43,056 nucleotides of DNA from Lysinibacillus telephonicus. Lineage in GTDB: Bacteria; Bacillota; Bacilli; Bacillales_A; Planococcaceae. The notes beneath the pieces are model-generated. The model ran no database searches, had not been told where the DNA came from, and was given only the letters and a program-made list of their open reading frames with translations. A program made the translations under genes and the position numbers. The stretch is from NCBI RefSeq assembly GCF_003966145.1, contig NZ_RXNR01000034.1, forward strand, positions 1 through 43,056, in the 5' to 3' direction. Of the stretch, positions 7,978 to 16,379 are shown in pieces (position 1 is the stretch's first letter; each line of letters opens with the position of its first letter).

Positions 7978-8859
7978 ATGTCAATTATAAAAAAGGTATT
8001 AAGACCTAGTTTTTCACTATTGGTAAAAACCTCTCCAGTATTTGCTAGTAAAGTTATATACTATAAAACCTTTAGGGAAAAATTAGATTTAAAAAATCCA
8101 ACAACATTCAATGAAAAATTAATGTGGCTTAAATTAATGGAAGAGGATACTCTCAAAACTAGATACACAGATAAATATTTAGTAAGAGATTATATAAAAA
8201 AAAATGGGTATGAAAAAATTTTAATTGATTTATATAAAGTTTACGATAGTGCTGAAGAGATTGATTTTGAAGAATTACCAAATAGTTTTATTTTAAAATG
8301 TACACATGGCTCGGGTTTTAATATTATCTGTTCGAACAAAGAAAAACTTGATATAAAAAATACAGTCTTACAAATAAAAAAATGGATGAAAACAGATTAT
8401 TCTTTAATCAGCTGTGAGCCTCATTACTCTAAAATTAAACCTAGAATAATTGCTGAAAAATTTTTAGGGAACTCAGATGGCAAAGTGCCTATTGATTATA
8501 AAATCCACTGTTTTCATGGAGAGCCAAAAATTATAGAGTTAATTTTTGATCGAGGAACTACTCAAAAGAAATGTATTTTGCTAGATTTGAACTGGGACAT
8601 ATTACCCTATAATGAACAAAGTATTAACTTCAAGGAAGAAATTAAAAAGCCTGAAAAATCTAATGAAATGCTGAATATCGCTAGAAAGCTAAGCAGCATA
8701 TTTACGTATGTAAGAGTAGACTTATATTACTGTAATAGAGAGATTTTTTTTGGAGAGCTTACTTTTACACCGGATGCCTGCTTATTCACAGATTTATCAG
8801 ATGAAGCAGGATATAAAATTGGCAACTTATTAGATTTGACAAAATCCTGCGTAAAATAA
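7978..8859 (+). CDS. TupA-like ATP-grasp ligase, copy 1
   Basis: Member of the ATPgrasp_TupA family, whose namesake TupA is needed for teichuronopeptide (polyglutamate-polyglucuronate) synthesis in alkaliphilic Bacillus. Visible family blocks in order: TFNEKLMWLKL (about 42-52), YTDKYLVRDYI, LKCTHGSGFNIIC, AEKFLG, DYKIHCFHGEPKII, YVRVDLYY and the metal-ligand segment GELTFTPDACLF. ATP-grasp enzymes join a carboxylate to an amine or thiol using ATP; the actual substrates here are unknown. RBS GGGGG lies 5 nt before the ATG. Length (293) is normal. The next gene is a close paralogue. With Ugd in the same cluster, an amino-acid or peptide decoration of uronic acid residues is plausible (inference). 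Confidence 0.85.
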   Translation: MSIIKKVLRPSFSLLVKTSPVFASKVIYYKTFREKLDLKNPTTFNEKLMWLKLMEEDTLKTRYTDKYLVRDYIKKNGYEKILIDLYKVYDSAEEIDFEELPNSFILKCTHGSGFNIICSNKEKLDIKNTVLQIKKWMKTDYSLISCEPHYSKIKPRIIAEKFLGNSDGKVPIDYKIHCFHGEPKIIELIFDRGTTQKKCILLDLNWDILPYNEQSINFKEEIKKPEKSNEMLNIARKLSSIFTYVRVDLYYCNREIFFGELTFTPDACLFTDLSDEAGYKIGNLLDLTKSCVK

Positions 8860-8875
8860 TTTTTGTAAGGGGTTA

Positions 8876-9793
8876 ATATCAATTATTAAAAGAACTTTAA
8901 GAATAGTTTTTTCAATGTTAGTAAAAACCTCACCAGAGCTCGCCAGTAAATTAATCTATTTTAAAACTTTTAAAAAAAGATTAAATTTAAAGAACCCTAA
9001 AACATTCAATGAAAAATTGATGTGGTTAAAACTTAACGAAGACGATTCCTTAAAAACTATTTATACGGATAAGTACCTAGTAAGGCAATATATTCAAGAA
9101 TTAGGATATTCAAATATATTAATTGATTTATATAAAGTGTATGAAAGTGTTGAAGAGATTGATTTTCGAGAGTTGCCGAATAGTTTTGTATTGAAATGTA
9201 CACATGGATCTGGATTTAATATTATTTGTTCAAATAAAGAGAATTTGGATAAAGAGCATACTATTCAACAAATAAAAAAATGGATGAAAACCGATTATTC
9301 ACTTTACTGTTGTGAACCTCATTACTCTAAAATTAAAGCTAGAATAATTGCTGAAAAATTTTTAGGGGGATCTGATGGGAAGCTGCCAATGGATTATAAG
9401 TTCCACTGTTTTCATGGAGAACCGAAAATTATAGAATTAATATTTGATCGTGGAACTGCTCAAACAAAATCCATTTTATTCGATTTAAACTGGGACATAT
9501 TACCTTATGATCAGCAGAGTCTTAGCTTTAAAGAAGTTATTGCACCGCCGGAAAAAGCGAATGAGATGCTGGAAATTGCAAGAAAGCTAAGCAGCGGATT
9601 CACTTATGTAAGAGTGGATTTATATTTTTACAATAAAAAGATTTATTTTGGAGAACTTACTTTTACGCCAGATGCCTGCTTATTTACCGATTTATTTGAT
9701 GAAGCAGAGCATATCATTGGTAATTTAATAGATTTGGCAAAGTCTACTAAAGGAACATCCGGAAAAATGTTAGAACAAAATATAAATTTTTAA
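8876..9793 (+). CDS. TupA-like ATP-grasp ligase, copy 2, with a non-standard start
   Basis: A tandem paralogue of copy 1, matching it along the whole length by eye (TFNEKLMWLKL, LKCTHGSGFNIIC, DYKFHCFHGEPKII, GELTFTPDACLF). It has a slightly longer tail. The first ATG (8915) has no ribosome-binding site and would remove 13 residues that still align with copy 1 (SIIKRTLRIVFS versus SIIKKVLRPSFS). The codon aligned to copy 1's start is ATA at 8876, 3 nt after AAGGGG (8867-8872); an ATT at 8882 sits at an ideal 9 nt. Either translation begins at a rare ATA/ATT codon, or weakly at 8915, or the gene is poorly expressed after losing its start. The body is otherwise intact, with no stop or frameshift. 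Confidence 0.78.
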   Translation: MSIIKRTLRIVFSMLVKTSPELASKLIYFKTFKKRLNLKNPKTFNEKLMWLKLNEDDSLKTIYTDKYLVRQYIQELGYSNILIDLYKVYESVEEIDFRELPNSFVLKCTHGSGFNIICSNKENLDKEHTIQQIKKWMKTDYSLYCCEPHYSKIKARIIAEKFLGGSDGKLPMDYKFHCFHGEPKIIELIFDRGTAQTKSILFDLNWDILPYDQQSLSFKEVIAPPEKANEMLEIARKLSSGFTYVRVDLYFYNKKIYFGELTFTPDACLFTDLFDEAEHIIGNLIDLAKSTKGTSGKMLEQNINF

Positions 9794-9861
9794 ATTTAGG
9801 ATTCTATCCAAAAGTATTACTCAAATAAGTTGATTATAAAATTCTATAAAGGAAGTTTATT

Positions 9862-11160
9862 ATAGTACAGCTTTCATTAGTAAAAAATAAACTTAATACA
9901 AAATTTATAAGAAATACTGGTTGGTTATTATTTGAACAGATTTTTAGGATGGGCCTGTCGCTAATAATTACATCACTTATGGCTCGATACCTTGGTGCTC
10001 AAGATTTTGGTTTACTTAATTATAGTTTAGCTTATATTATAATTTTTACGACAGTAAGTAATCTTGGAATTGATTGTATAATCGTAAATGAAATTATTAA
10101 AAAAAGAGAAGATACTGGCAAGATTATCGGTACAACTATTTATCTTAGATTATTTTCTTCACTAATTTCATTTTTCTTAATCTACTTAATCGTTAGCTAC
10201 TTAAACCCCAATGATACTATTCTTCTAATTATAACATTACTTCAGTCTATCTCATTACTCTTTATTATTTTTGATACAATCGAATATTGGTTTCAATCAA
10301 ATTTGCAATCAAAATATATTGTGATTGCAAAATCGACAGCTTTTATTATCGTGACAATTTGGCGGTTAGCTTTAATTATTTTCGAAAAACCTATACAATA
10401 TTTCGCTATTGCAACGGTGATTGAAGCTATTGTTATAAGTTTATTTATCGTGGTGTTTTATATAAGATTTAACGGGCCAAGACTGCAGTTTTCATATCAA
10501 ACAGCAAAACGATTGTTATTTCAAGGTTATTATCACTTTATTGCCGGATTACTTATTATGGTGTATACCCAAATCGATAAAATTATGCTGGGACAGATGA
10601 CTGGTGGTGCAACGGTAGGAATTTATTCAGCAGCACTAACGATATCTAGTTTATGGATGTTTATACCAAATGCACTTATAGAGTCAGCAAGGCCGATTAT
10701 AATGAATTCTAAAGATCAAAATGAAAAATCATACATTAAGAAAAATAAGCAGCTATATTGTTCCATAATGTGGATAGGGATTGTAGCTTCTGTAGTAATT
10801 ACTCTACTTGCCAAACCTATCATTTTATTAATTTATGGAAATCAATTTATTGAGTCAATAAATGTACTTATCATATTGATTTGGTCACGAATTTTTTCAT
10901 TAATAGGGACTACTAAAGCTATATGGTTAACTGTAGAGAATTTAGGAAAATATCAAGTTTACTTTGTAGGAATTGGAGCTTTATTAAATATAGTACTGAA
11001 CTGTCTATTTATTCCTAAATATGGAGCGGTTGGTGCTGCAATTGCTACTTTATTTGCGGAAATAGTTTCTACACTTATTGCTTGTTTATTTTTTAATAAA
11101 ACACGTCCTTTGTTTAAATTAATAATTGAATCATTGTGTTTTAAAGATATAAAGAATTAA
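9862..11160 (+). CDS. Wzx-type polysaccharide flippase (MATE/MVF superfamily), start codon unusual
   Basis: A multi-helix (about 12-14 segments) membrane protein of the polysaccharide-synthase/Wzx family that flips the lipid-linked repeat across the membrane. Typical blocks are LIITSLMARYLGAQDFGLLNYSLAY near the N-terminus (in part: MARYLGAQDFGLLNY), GYYHFIAGLL, MVYTQIDKIMLGQMTGG and the C-terminal IPKYGAVGAAIATLFAE. The first ATG (9949) starts inside the first helix and lacks a ribosome-binding site. The open frame extends upstream as a normal Wzx N-terminus (KFIRNTGWLLFEQIF). A GGAAG site (9851-9855) points to ATA at 9862 (6 nt away) or ATT at 9859. No ATG, GTG or TTG lies in frame there. 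Function is assigned with confidence; the start is uncertain. Confidence 0.83.
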   Translation: MVQLSLVKNKLNTKFIRNTGWLLFEQIFRMGLSLIITSLMARYLGAQDFGLLNYSLAYIIIFTTVSNLGIDCIIVNEIIKKREDTGKIIGTTIYLRLFSSLISFFLIYLIVSYLNPNDTILLIITLLQSISLLFIIFDTIEYWFQSNLQSKYIVIAKSTAFIIVTIWRLALIIFEKPIQYFAIATVIEAIVISLFIVVFYIRFNGPRLQFSYQTAKRLLFQGYYHFIAGLLIMVYTQIDKIMLGQMTGGATVGIYSAALTISSLWMFIPNALIESARPIIMNSKDQNEKSYIKKNKQLYCSIMWIGIVASVVITLLAKPIILLIYGNQFIESINVLIILIWSRIFSLIGTTKAIWLTVENLGKYQVYFVGIGALLNIVLNCLFIPKYGAVGAAIATLFAEIVSTLIACLFFNKTRPLFKLIIESLCFKDIKN

Positions 11161-11237
11161 GCAAAAAGAAATGAATAAAGCTGCAAAAATTGAAAGCAAT
11201 GTTGCTATATTTCAACAAATAGGAAATGAGGGAAAAC

Positions 11238-12536
11238 TTGACAATTCCATTGCTTCATACTGGTATTTTAAATGAATCATTAGTTTATATTGACTGGTTA
11301 AGTTATTCTTCAATGGTAGCTTCAATTCATCATTACATTGAAGGAATAGAAGATGAACAAACAGGTTGGCTTAATTTACCTATCGAAACAGAAGATGATT
11401 TGTTGAATTCAATTGGAAATGTAGCAAATGAAATAAAATGCAATGCCGACATATTAGTAGTAATCGGTATAGGTGGTTCATTTTTAGGTGCGCGGGCAAT
11501 ACAAGATGCACTAACTCCATATTTTGGGCAACATCAAAATGGTGTTGAAGTTGTTTATGTTGGTCAAAACATGAGCGGTGCTTATATTCAGCAATTATTA
11601 AATAGTCTTAAGTTCAAAGACATATATGTAAATGTTATTTCGAAATCTGGAACAACACTTGAACCTGCTTTAGCATTCCGTGTATTTCGTCAATATATGG
11701 AAAAACGCTATGGGGAACAGGCAAAGGAACGTATTATCGTCACAACGGATTCTAAAAAAGGATTGCTAAGAAACATAGCTCAAAATTCAGGCTATCGCCA
11801 ATTTGTCATACCTTCAAATATTGGCGGACGTTTTTCTGTTTTTACACCAGTTGGACTTTTACCAATTGCGGCTGCGGGGGTGGATATAAATCATTTAATT
11901 GAAGGTGCTAAAAAGGCAGCAATACATTTAAAAGAAGAGAAATTAGAAATGAATGAAGCATACCGTTATGCAGTTATTCGACATGCATTATATAAACAAG
12001 GCTACCAAATCGAATTGCTCGCATCTTTTGAACCTAGTCTTGCTAGATTACATGAATGGTGGAAGCAATTATTTGGAGAAAGTGAAGGAAAAGATAAAAA
12101 AGGTCTTTTTCCTGCAACAGTTAATTACTCTACTGATTTACATGCCATAGGCCAATTTATTCAGGAAGGCAACCCAATACTTTTTGAGACATTCCTTCAT
12201 TTTAAAGAAATTATAGATGATTATCGAGTACCTTTTGACAATCGAAACGAGGATCAGCTTAACTTTTTATCCAACCTTAGCTTTAATGAAATAAATGCTA
12301 CCTCTAAAGAAGGGGTTGCTTTTGCACATTCCAATGGGGGAGTGCCTGTTATTCAATTGGAGTTGCAACGTCTTGATAGTTATCATCTAGGATACCTCAT
12401 TTACTTTTTTATGAAGGCATGTGTAATGAGTGCGTATTTGTTAGAAGTAAATCCATTTGATCAACCAGGTGTTGAGGCTTATAAAAATAAAATGCTTGAA
12501 TTGTTAAATACAAAATTAGCAACTGAACAAATTTAA
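11238..12536 (+). CDS. pgi: Glucose-6-phosphate isomerase
   Basis: Interconverts glucose-6-phosphate and fructose-6-phosphate in the cytosol. The SIS domain carries [15 protein letters not shown], the family signature [14 protein letters not shown] (about residue 195) and the C-terminal [16 protein letters not shown] signature. At about 432-436 residues it is the short bacterial form. The TTG at 11238 has GAGGG 5 nt upstream; an in-frame ATG at 11226 has only AGGA immediately before it. Position inside a polysaccharide cluster, followed by galU and galE, suggests it steers hexose phosphates toward nucleotide sugars; I cannot tell whether it is the only pgi of the genome. Confidence 0.93.
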   Translation: MTIPLLHTGILNESLVYIDWLSYSSMVASIHHYIEGIEDEQTGWLNLPIETEDDLLNSIGNVANEIKCNADILVVIGIGGSFLGARAIQDALTPYFGQHQNGVEVVYVGQNMSGAYIQQLLNSLKFKDIYVNVISKSGTTLEPALAFRVFRQYMEKRYGEQAKERIIVTTDSKKGLLRNIAQNSGYRQFVIPSNIGGRFSVFTPVGLLPIAAAGVDINHLIEGAKKAAIHLKEEKLEMNEAYRYAVIRHALYKQGYQIELLASFEPSLARLHEWWKQLFGESEGKDKKGLFPATVNYSTDLHAIGQFIQEGNPILFETFLHFKEIIDDYRVPFDNRNEDQLNFLSNLSFNEINATSKEGVAFAHSNGGVPVIQLELQRLDSYHLGYLIYFFMKACVMSAYLLEVNPFDQPGVEAYKNKMLELLNTKLATEQI

Positions 12537-12561
12537 AATAACAAATGAGGAGATTAATAGG

Positions 12562-13452
12562 ATGAAAGTTAAGAAAGCAATAATTCCAGCTGCAGGTCTT
12601 GGTACTCGTTTTCTACCAGCTACAAAAGCAATGCCAAAGGAAATGTTGCCGATAGTAGATAGACCTACAATTGAGTTTATCGTTGATGAAGCGATTCAAT
12701 CAGGAATTAAAGATATTTTGATTGTCACAGGCAAAGGCAAACGTGCAATTGAAGATCATTTTGATATAAACCTAGAACTTGAACAGAATTTAGTAAAAAA
12801 AGAAAAGCATGAGCAATTAAATAAAATTAAATATTCTTCTGAAGTAGAAATTCATTATATTAGACAAAAGGAACCAAAAGGGTTGGGGCATGCTATTTGG
12901 TGTGCAAGGAACTTTATTGGAAATGAACCTTTTGCTGTCTTATTAGGAGACGATATAGTTGAATCACCAAAACCGTGCTTAGCACAATTAATTGACCAAT
13001 ATGATAAAACACAGTCATCGATTGTAGGAGTTCAAAAGGTCTTAGGAAAGGATACTGAACGTTACGGCATTATAAACCCGCTTAGTATGGATGGAAGACT
13101 ATATGAAGTGCGAAATTTTGTTGAAAAACCAAAACGTGGTACAGCGCCCTCTAATTTAGCTATCGTTGGTAGATATATATTAACTCCCGAAATTTTCCCA
13201 ATTTTATCTTGTCATGAAATGGATAATAACGGGGAAATCCAGTTGACAGATGCAATTGAAAAACTAAATAAAATTCAAAGTGTTTTTGCATATGAATTCG
13301 TAGGAAATCGATATGATGTTGGAGAGAAGATTGGCTTTATTCAAGCTACATTGGAATTTGCTTTAAATAATGAGGAAATTGGTCAAAAAGTAGAAGAGAT
13401 GTTAAAGGAATTATTAATAAAGAGATTAAGTAAAGACAAAGTAAACTTATAG
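12562..13452 (+). CDS. galU: UTP-glucose-1-phosphate uridylyltransferase
   Basis: Makes UDP-glucose from glucose-1-phosphate and UTP. The nucleotidyltransferase signature [19 protein letters not shown] is at residues 12-30, followed by [14 protein letters not shown], the LLGDDI metal site and FVEKPKRG. Length 296 is typical of GalU/GtaB. RBS GAGGAG lies upstream of the ATG. UDP-glucose feeds both the Ugd (2576-3928) and GalE (13493-14464) of this cluster. Confidence 0.95.
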   Translation: MKVKKAIIPAAGLGTRFLPATKAMPKEMLPIVDRPTIEFIVDEAIQSGIKDILIVTGKGKRAIEDHFDINLELEQNLVKKEKHEQLNKIKYSSEVEIHYIRQKEPKGLGHAIWCARNFIGNEPFAVLLGDDIVESPKPCLAQLIDQYDKTQSSIVGVQKVLGKDTERYGIINPLSMDGRLYEVRNFVEKPKRGTAPSNLAIVGRYILTPEIFPILSCHEMDNNGEIQLTDAIEKLNKIQSVFAYEFVGNRYDVGEKIGFIQATLEFALNNEEIGQKVEEMLKELLIKRLSKDKVNL

Positions 13453-13492
13453 CGTCTTATATAAATTCTGAATTAGTGAGGGAGATTATTTA

Positions 13493-14464
13493 ATGATTCT
13501 TGTAGTTGGTGGTGCTGGTTATATTGGCAGCCACCTAGTAAAAGAGCTGGTAAAGTCACATAAAGTATTAGTTTTAGATAATTTATCAACCGGCCATCAA
13601 GAAGCAATTGATGAGAAAGTAATTTTTATACATGGTGAACTAGGTGACCAACAATTATTAAATGAAATCTTTTCAACGTTCTCTATTCAAGCTGTTATGC
13701 ACTTTGCGGCGAACAGTTTAGTAGGAGAATCTGTTATAAATCCACAAAAGTATTATATGAATAATGTAGTTGCGACACTCTCACTTTTAAATACAATGAT
13801 AAAACATAAGGTGAAAAATTGTATTTTCTCATCCACAGCAGCTACATATGGCATTTCAAATTCACAACTAATTGATGAAGCTGTCCCCACATGGCCGATA
13901 AATCCGTATGGCCGATCTAAACTCATGATTGAACAAATATTATCTGATTACGCACAAGCATATGATTTACATTATGTTATTTTAAGATATTTTAATGCTG
14001 CGGGTGCTTATACAACAGGTGAAATTGGAGAAAGCCATCATCCAGAATCTCATTTAATTCCCATCATATTGCAGCACCTTGCTGGCTCTCGAGAAAAAGT
14101 ATTCATCTATGGCGATGATTATGATACCCCCGACGGTACTTGTATTAGAGATTTTATTCACGTAATGGATTTGGCAACTGCTCACATTATTGCACTTGAG
14201 TCATTGTTAAATGGAAAGAACAAGGCTGCTATTTATAATTTAGGGAATGGCACCGGTTATTCAGTAAAGGAAGTTATTAAAACTTGTGAAAAAATCGCTC
14301 AATCAAAATGTAATTTTGAAATTGCACAAAGACGTGCAGGTGACCCAGCAATATTAGTGGCTTCTGCAAAAAAAATTCAGCAAGAGCTTGGTTGGAAAGC
14401 AGAAAAAGACTTAGAGTCAATCATTGAGAGTGCTTGGAAATGGCATAAACATCAAAAATATTAG
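13493..14464 (+). CDS. galE: UDP-glucose 4-epimerase
   Basis: Short-chain dehydrogenase-type epimerase interconverting UDP-glucose and UDP-galactose. N-terminal NAD motif GGAGYIGSH (residues 6-14), catalytic Ser region SSTAATYG and the YxxxK pair in NPYGRSK, then RYFNAAGA. The 323-residue length is normal. RBS GAGGGAGA precedes the ATG. Last of the pgi-galU-galE run; a hairpin follows at 14479-14505. Confidence 0.95.
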   Translation: MILVVGGAGYIGSHLVKELVKSHKVLVLDNLSTGHQEAIDEKVIFIHGELGDQQLLNEIFSTFSIQAVMHFAANSLVGESVINPQKYYMNNVVATLSLLNTMIKHKVKNCIFSSTAATYGISNSQLIDEAVPTWPINPYGRSKLMIEQILSDYAQAYDLHYVILRYFNAAGAYTTGEIGESHHPESHLIPIILQHLAGSREKVFIYGDDYDTPDGTCIRDFIHVMDLATAHIIALESLLNGKNKAAIYNLGNGTGYSVKEVIKTCEKIAQSKCNFEIAQRRAGDPAILVASAKKIQQELGWKAEKDLESIIESAWKWHKHQKY

Positions 14465-14478
14465 CAGGCTAATAAAGT

Positions 14479-14505
14479 TGGGGTCTCTGTTGTAAAGACA
14501 CCCCA
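14479..14505 (+). terminator. GC-rich hairpin after galE, possible weak terminator
   Basis: TGGGGT-c-TCT pairs with AGA-c-ACCCCA with one internal mismatch and a 7-nt loop. No T-run follows, so it may be an attenuator or an mRNA-stabilising hairpin rather than a terminator. Confidence 0.35.
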
Positions 14506-14628
14506 TATTGAAGAATAAACAAACTATTGGGTACATATTAATAATTGTACAAACCATATACTTTTATAATAAATGCTGGATTTCTAAAAGTTTTCTTTTT
14601 TAACTATAAGCACTAGGGAGGACACTCA

Positions 14629-15354
14629 TTGGATGAAGCACTTAGTTTACAGGAAATATTAAAAATAATAAAAAAACGACTTTTTCTTATTATTAGCTTT
14701 GTTGTTATAAGTGCTGGAGTTACTGCGCTTCTTCTTTTTTATGTAATTCCACCAATCTATTCAGCGCAAACACAAATTTTAATAAATCAAAATAATATAA
14801 ATCAGGAAGTTTACGGTTGGGCAGAACTTGAAACGGATTTACAATTAATCGATACGTATAATGTGATTATAAAAAGTCCAGCTATCTTGAATAAAGTAAT
14901 TGAAGAATTAAACTTGGATATAACAACAGAATCGCTTTCAAATCAAATTTCCGTTTCAAATGAAGATAACTCAAAGGTTGTCAATATAATAATAGAAAAC
15001 AAAGATTATGGACAAGCAGTGATAATAGCCAATAAAGTTGCAGAGATATTTAAAGAGGAAATTCCAACTTTAATGAATGTTGATAATATAAATATTTTAT
15101 CAAGCGCAACTATAAGTGATACCCCCAGCTCTGTAAAACCAAATAAAGTTTTATATATTGGAATTGCAGCAATTGCAGGATTGCTTCTTAGTGTAGGTTT
15201 AGCTTTTCTATTAGAAAATTTAGATTCTACAATTAAGAATGAAAAGGATATTGAAGAAATTTTAAGCTTGCCAGTAATCGGTAGAGTTAGTTTGATGAAA
15301 CTTGAAAAAAGCCATAAATCCTCTAGCTCGCAATATCATGCAAGGAGGAGTTAA
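14629..15354 (+). CDS. Wzz-type chain-length determinant / tyrosine kinase modulator (CapA/YwqC/EpsA type)
   Basis: A 241-residue polysaccharide co-polymerase. The Wzz domain begins at the N-terminus; two membrane helices span about residues 17-40 and 174-194 and enclose an extracellular region. The helix-2-adjacent tail is cytoplasmic and in this family activates the partner kinase. The TTG start at 14629 is preceded by GGGAGGA with 6-nt spacing. The stop codon abuts the kinase ATG with no gap, the usual two-gene arrangement of Gram-positive capsule operons. It sits at the 3' end of the cluster rather than the 5' end, where such pairs usually lie. Confidence 0.88.
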   Translation: MDEALSLQEILKIIKKRLFLIISFVVISAGVTALLLFYVIPPIYSAQTQILINQNNINQEVYGWAELETDLQLIDTYNVIIKSPAILNKVIEELNLDITTESLSNQISVSNEDNSKVVNIIIENKDYGQAVIIANKVAEIFKEEIPTLMNVDNINILSSATISDTPSSVKPNKVLYIGIAAIAGLLLSVGLAFLLENLDSTIKNEKDIEEILSLPVIGRVSLMKLEKSHKSSSSQYHARRS

Positions 15355-16071
15355 ATGTTCAAAAAAAAGAAAAAGAGAAGAAAACTTTCTACTATGCCGC
15401 GTATTCTTGTGACTTTATCAGATAATTATTCTTTTGTATCGGAACAGTTTCGAACAATTCGTACTAATATTACATTTTCAATGTCTATTGATGATCAAAA
15501 AACTCTTTTAATAACCTCCTCAATTCCAGGAGAGGGGAAAACAACAAATGCTGCCAATATTGCCATCGTGTTTGCCCAAGAAGGAAAAAAAGTATTGTTA
15601 ATCGACGCAGATATGCGTAAACCAACATTGCATTTAACATTCAATATTTTAAATTTAGAGGGCTTTTCAACAATATTAGCAAGAAAAAAGCAGTATTATG
15701 AAGTAATTCAAAATACTTCGGTTGAAGACCTATTTATAATTCCTAGTGGTCCAATCCCGCCCAATCCAGCTGAATTACTATCTTCAAAGGCACTTGATGA
15801 TATATTAAATGAGATAAAGAAATATTATGACGTTATCATTTTCGATGCACCACCATTGTTATCAGTGACAGATAGCCAAATATTGGCTAATAAAACTGAT
15901 GGCACTGTGCTTATTATAAATTCAGGAAGTACTGAAAAAGAGGATGTTTTAAAATCAAAGGAAATTCTTCTTGCCTCAAGAGCGAACATATTAGGAGTTG
16001 TATTAAACAACTATAAAATACCTCGAAATAATTATTATAGATATCAATATGCATATATAGAAAAGCAATAA
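15355..16071 (+). CDS. Bacterial tyrosine kinase (BY-kinase, CpsD/YwqD/EpsB type)
   Basis: Cytoplasmic P-loop kinase that autophosphorylates on its C-terminal tyrosines and controls polymer length and export with the Wzz partner. Walker A SSIPGEGKTT (about 55-64), Walker A' LLIDADMRKP (81-90) and Walker B DVIIFDAPP are all present. The C-terminal Tyr cluster is visible as NNYYRYQYAYIEKQ. It starts directly after the modulator gene behind an AGGAGG site inside that gene. Length (238) fits the Gram-positive split-kinase type. The expected CpsB-type phosphatase is not intact in the window (remnant at 196-567). Confidence 0.93.
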   Translation: MFKKKKKRRKLSTMPRILVTLSDNYSFVSEQFRTIRTNITFSMSIDDQKTLLITSSIPGEGKTTNAANIAIVFAQEGKKVLLIDADMRKPTLHLTFNILNLEGFSTILARKKQYYEVIQNTSVEDLFIIPSGPIPPNPAELLSSKALDDILNEIKKYYDVIIFDAPPLLSVTDSQILANKTDGTVLIINSGSTEKEDVLKSKEILLASRANILGVVLNNYKIPRNNYYRYQYAYIEKQ

Positions 16072-16108
16072 CTGAATGTCATTCGAATACATTTGAATAT
16101 AAAACTTG

Positions 16109-16145
16109 AAACGTAAATCTTTCTTGTGATTTACGTTTTATTTTG
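16109..16145 (+). terminator. Terminator of the polysaccharide cluster
   Basis: AAACGTAAATC pairs with GATTTACGTTT around a 7-8 nt loop, followed by TATTTT. It closes the cluster after the kinase gene. Confidence 0.8.
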
Positions 16146-16184
16146 CTCTTATCAAACAATGAATGGTAAAATTGAGGGTGTTAT

Positions 16185-16225
16185 TTATCTTATTTATTTA
16201 GTGCCACCCCACTAAATAGAGATAA
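16185..16225. other. Long hairpin in the ymdB upstream region
   Basis: TATTTAGTG (16195-16203) pairs perfectly with CACTAAATA (16210-16218) around a 6-nt CCACCC loop. An outer TTATC/GATAA pairing extends the stem. No T-run follows. It lies just before the structured element at 16229-16346. Confidence 0.45.
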
Positions 16226-16228
16226 AGC

Positions 16229-16346
16229 CTCCAGCAAGTTTCGATTTCGGAGAGTTCGTAGGAAATTAGCCAAGTAGTCTCCCTCCAGCAAAGGCGATTT
16301 AACCTTATCGGTGCAGGCCCTTTACGATTCCGAAAGCGGACGCTGG
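16229..16346 (+). ncRNA. Candidate structured RNA element or dispersed repeat upstream of ymdB
   Basis: This stretch is markedly less AT-rich than its surroundings and folds by eye into a three-way junction. P1 is CCAGC (16285-16289) with GCTGG (16342-16346). P2 is AAAGG (16290-16294) with CCTTT (16319-16323), with an inner CGAT/ATCG. P3 is TCCG-AAAG-CGGA (16329-16340). CTCCAGCAA occurs twice (16229-16237 and 16283-16291). The element ends about 20 nt before the ymdB ribosome-binding site, so it could be a cis-regulatory leader. It could equally be a copy of a dispersed intergenic repeat. I match it to no riboswitch class I know. Confidence 0.35.
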
Positions 16347-16379
16347 TTAGCATGGCGTTGATAGAAAGTAGGTCATTAA

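Noticed and set aside
14479-14505. Confident terminator after galE
   Set aside because: The stem is good but no T-run follows, so I list it only as a weak candidate.
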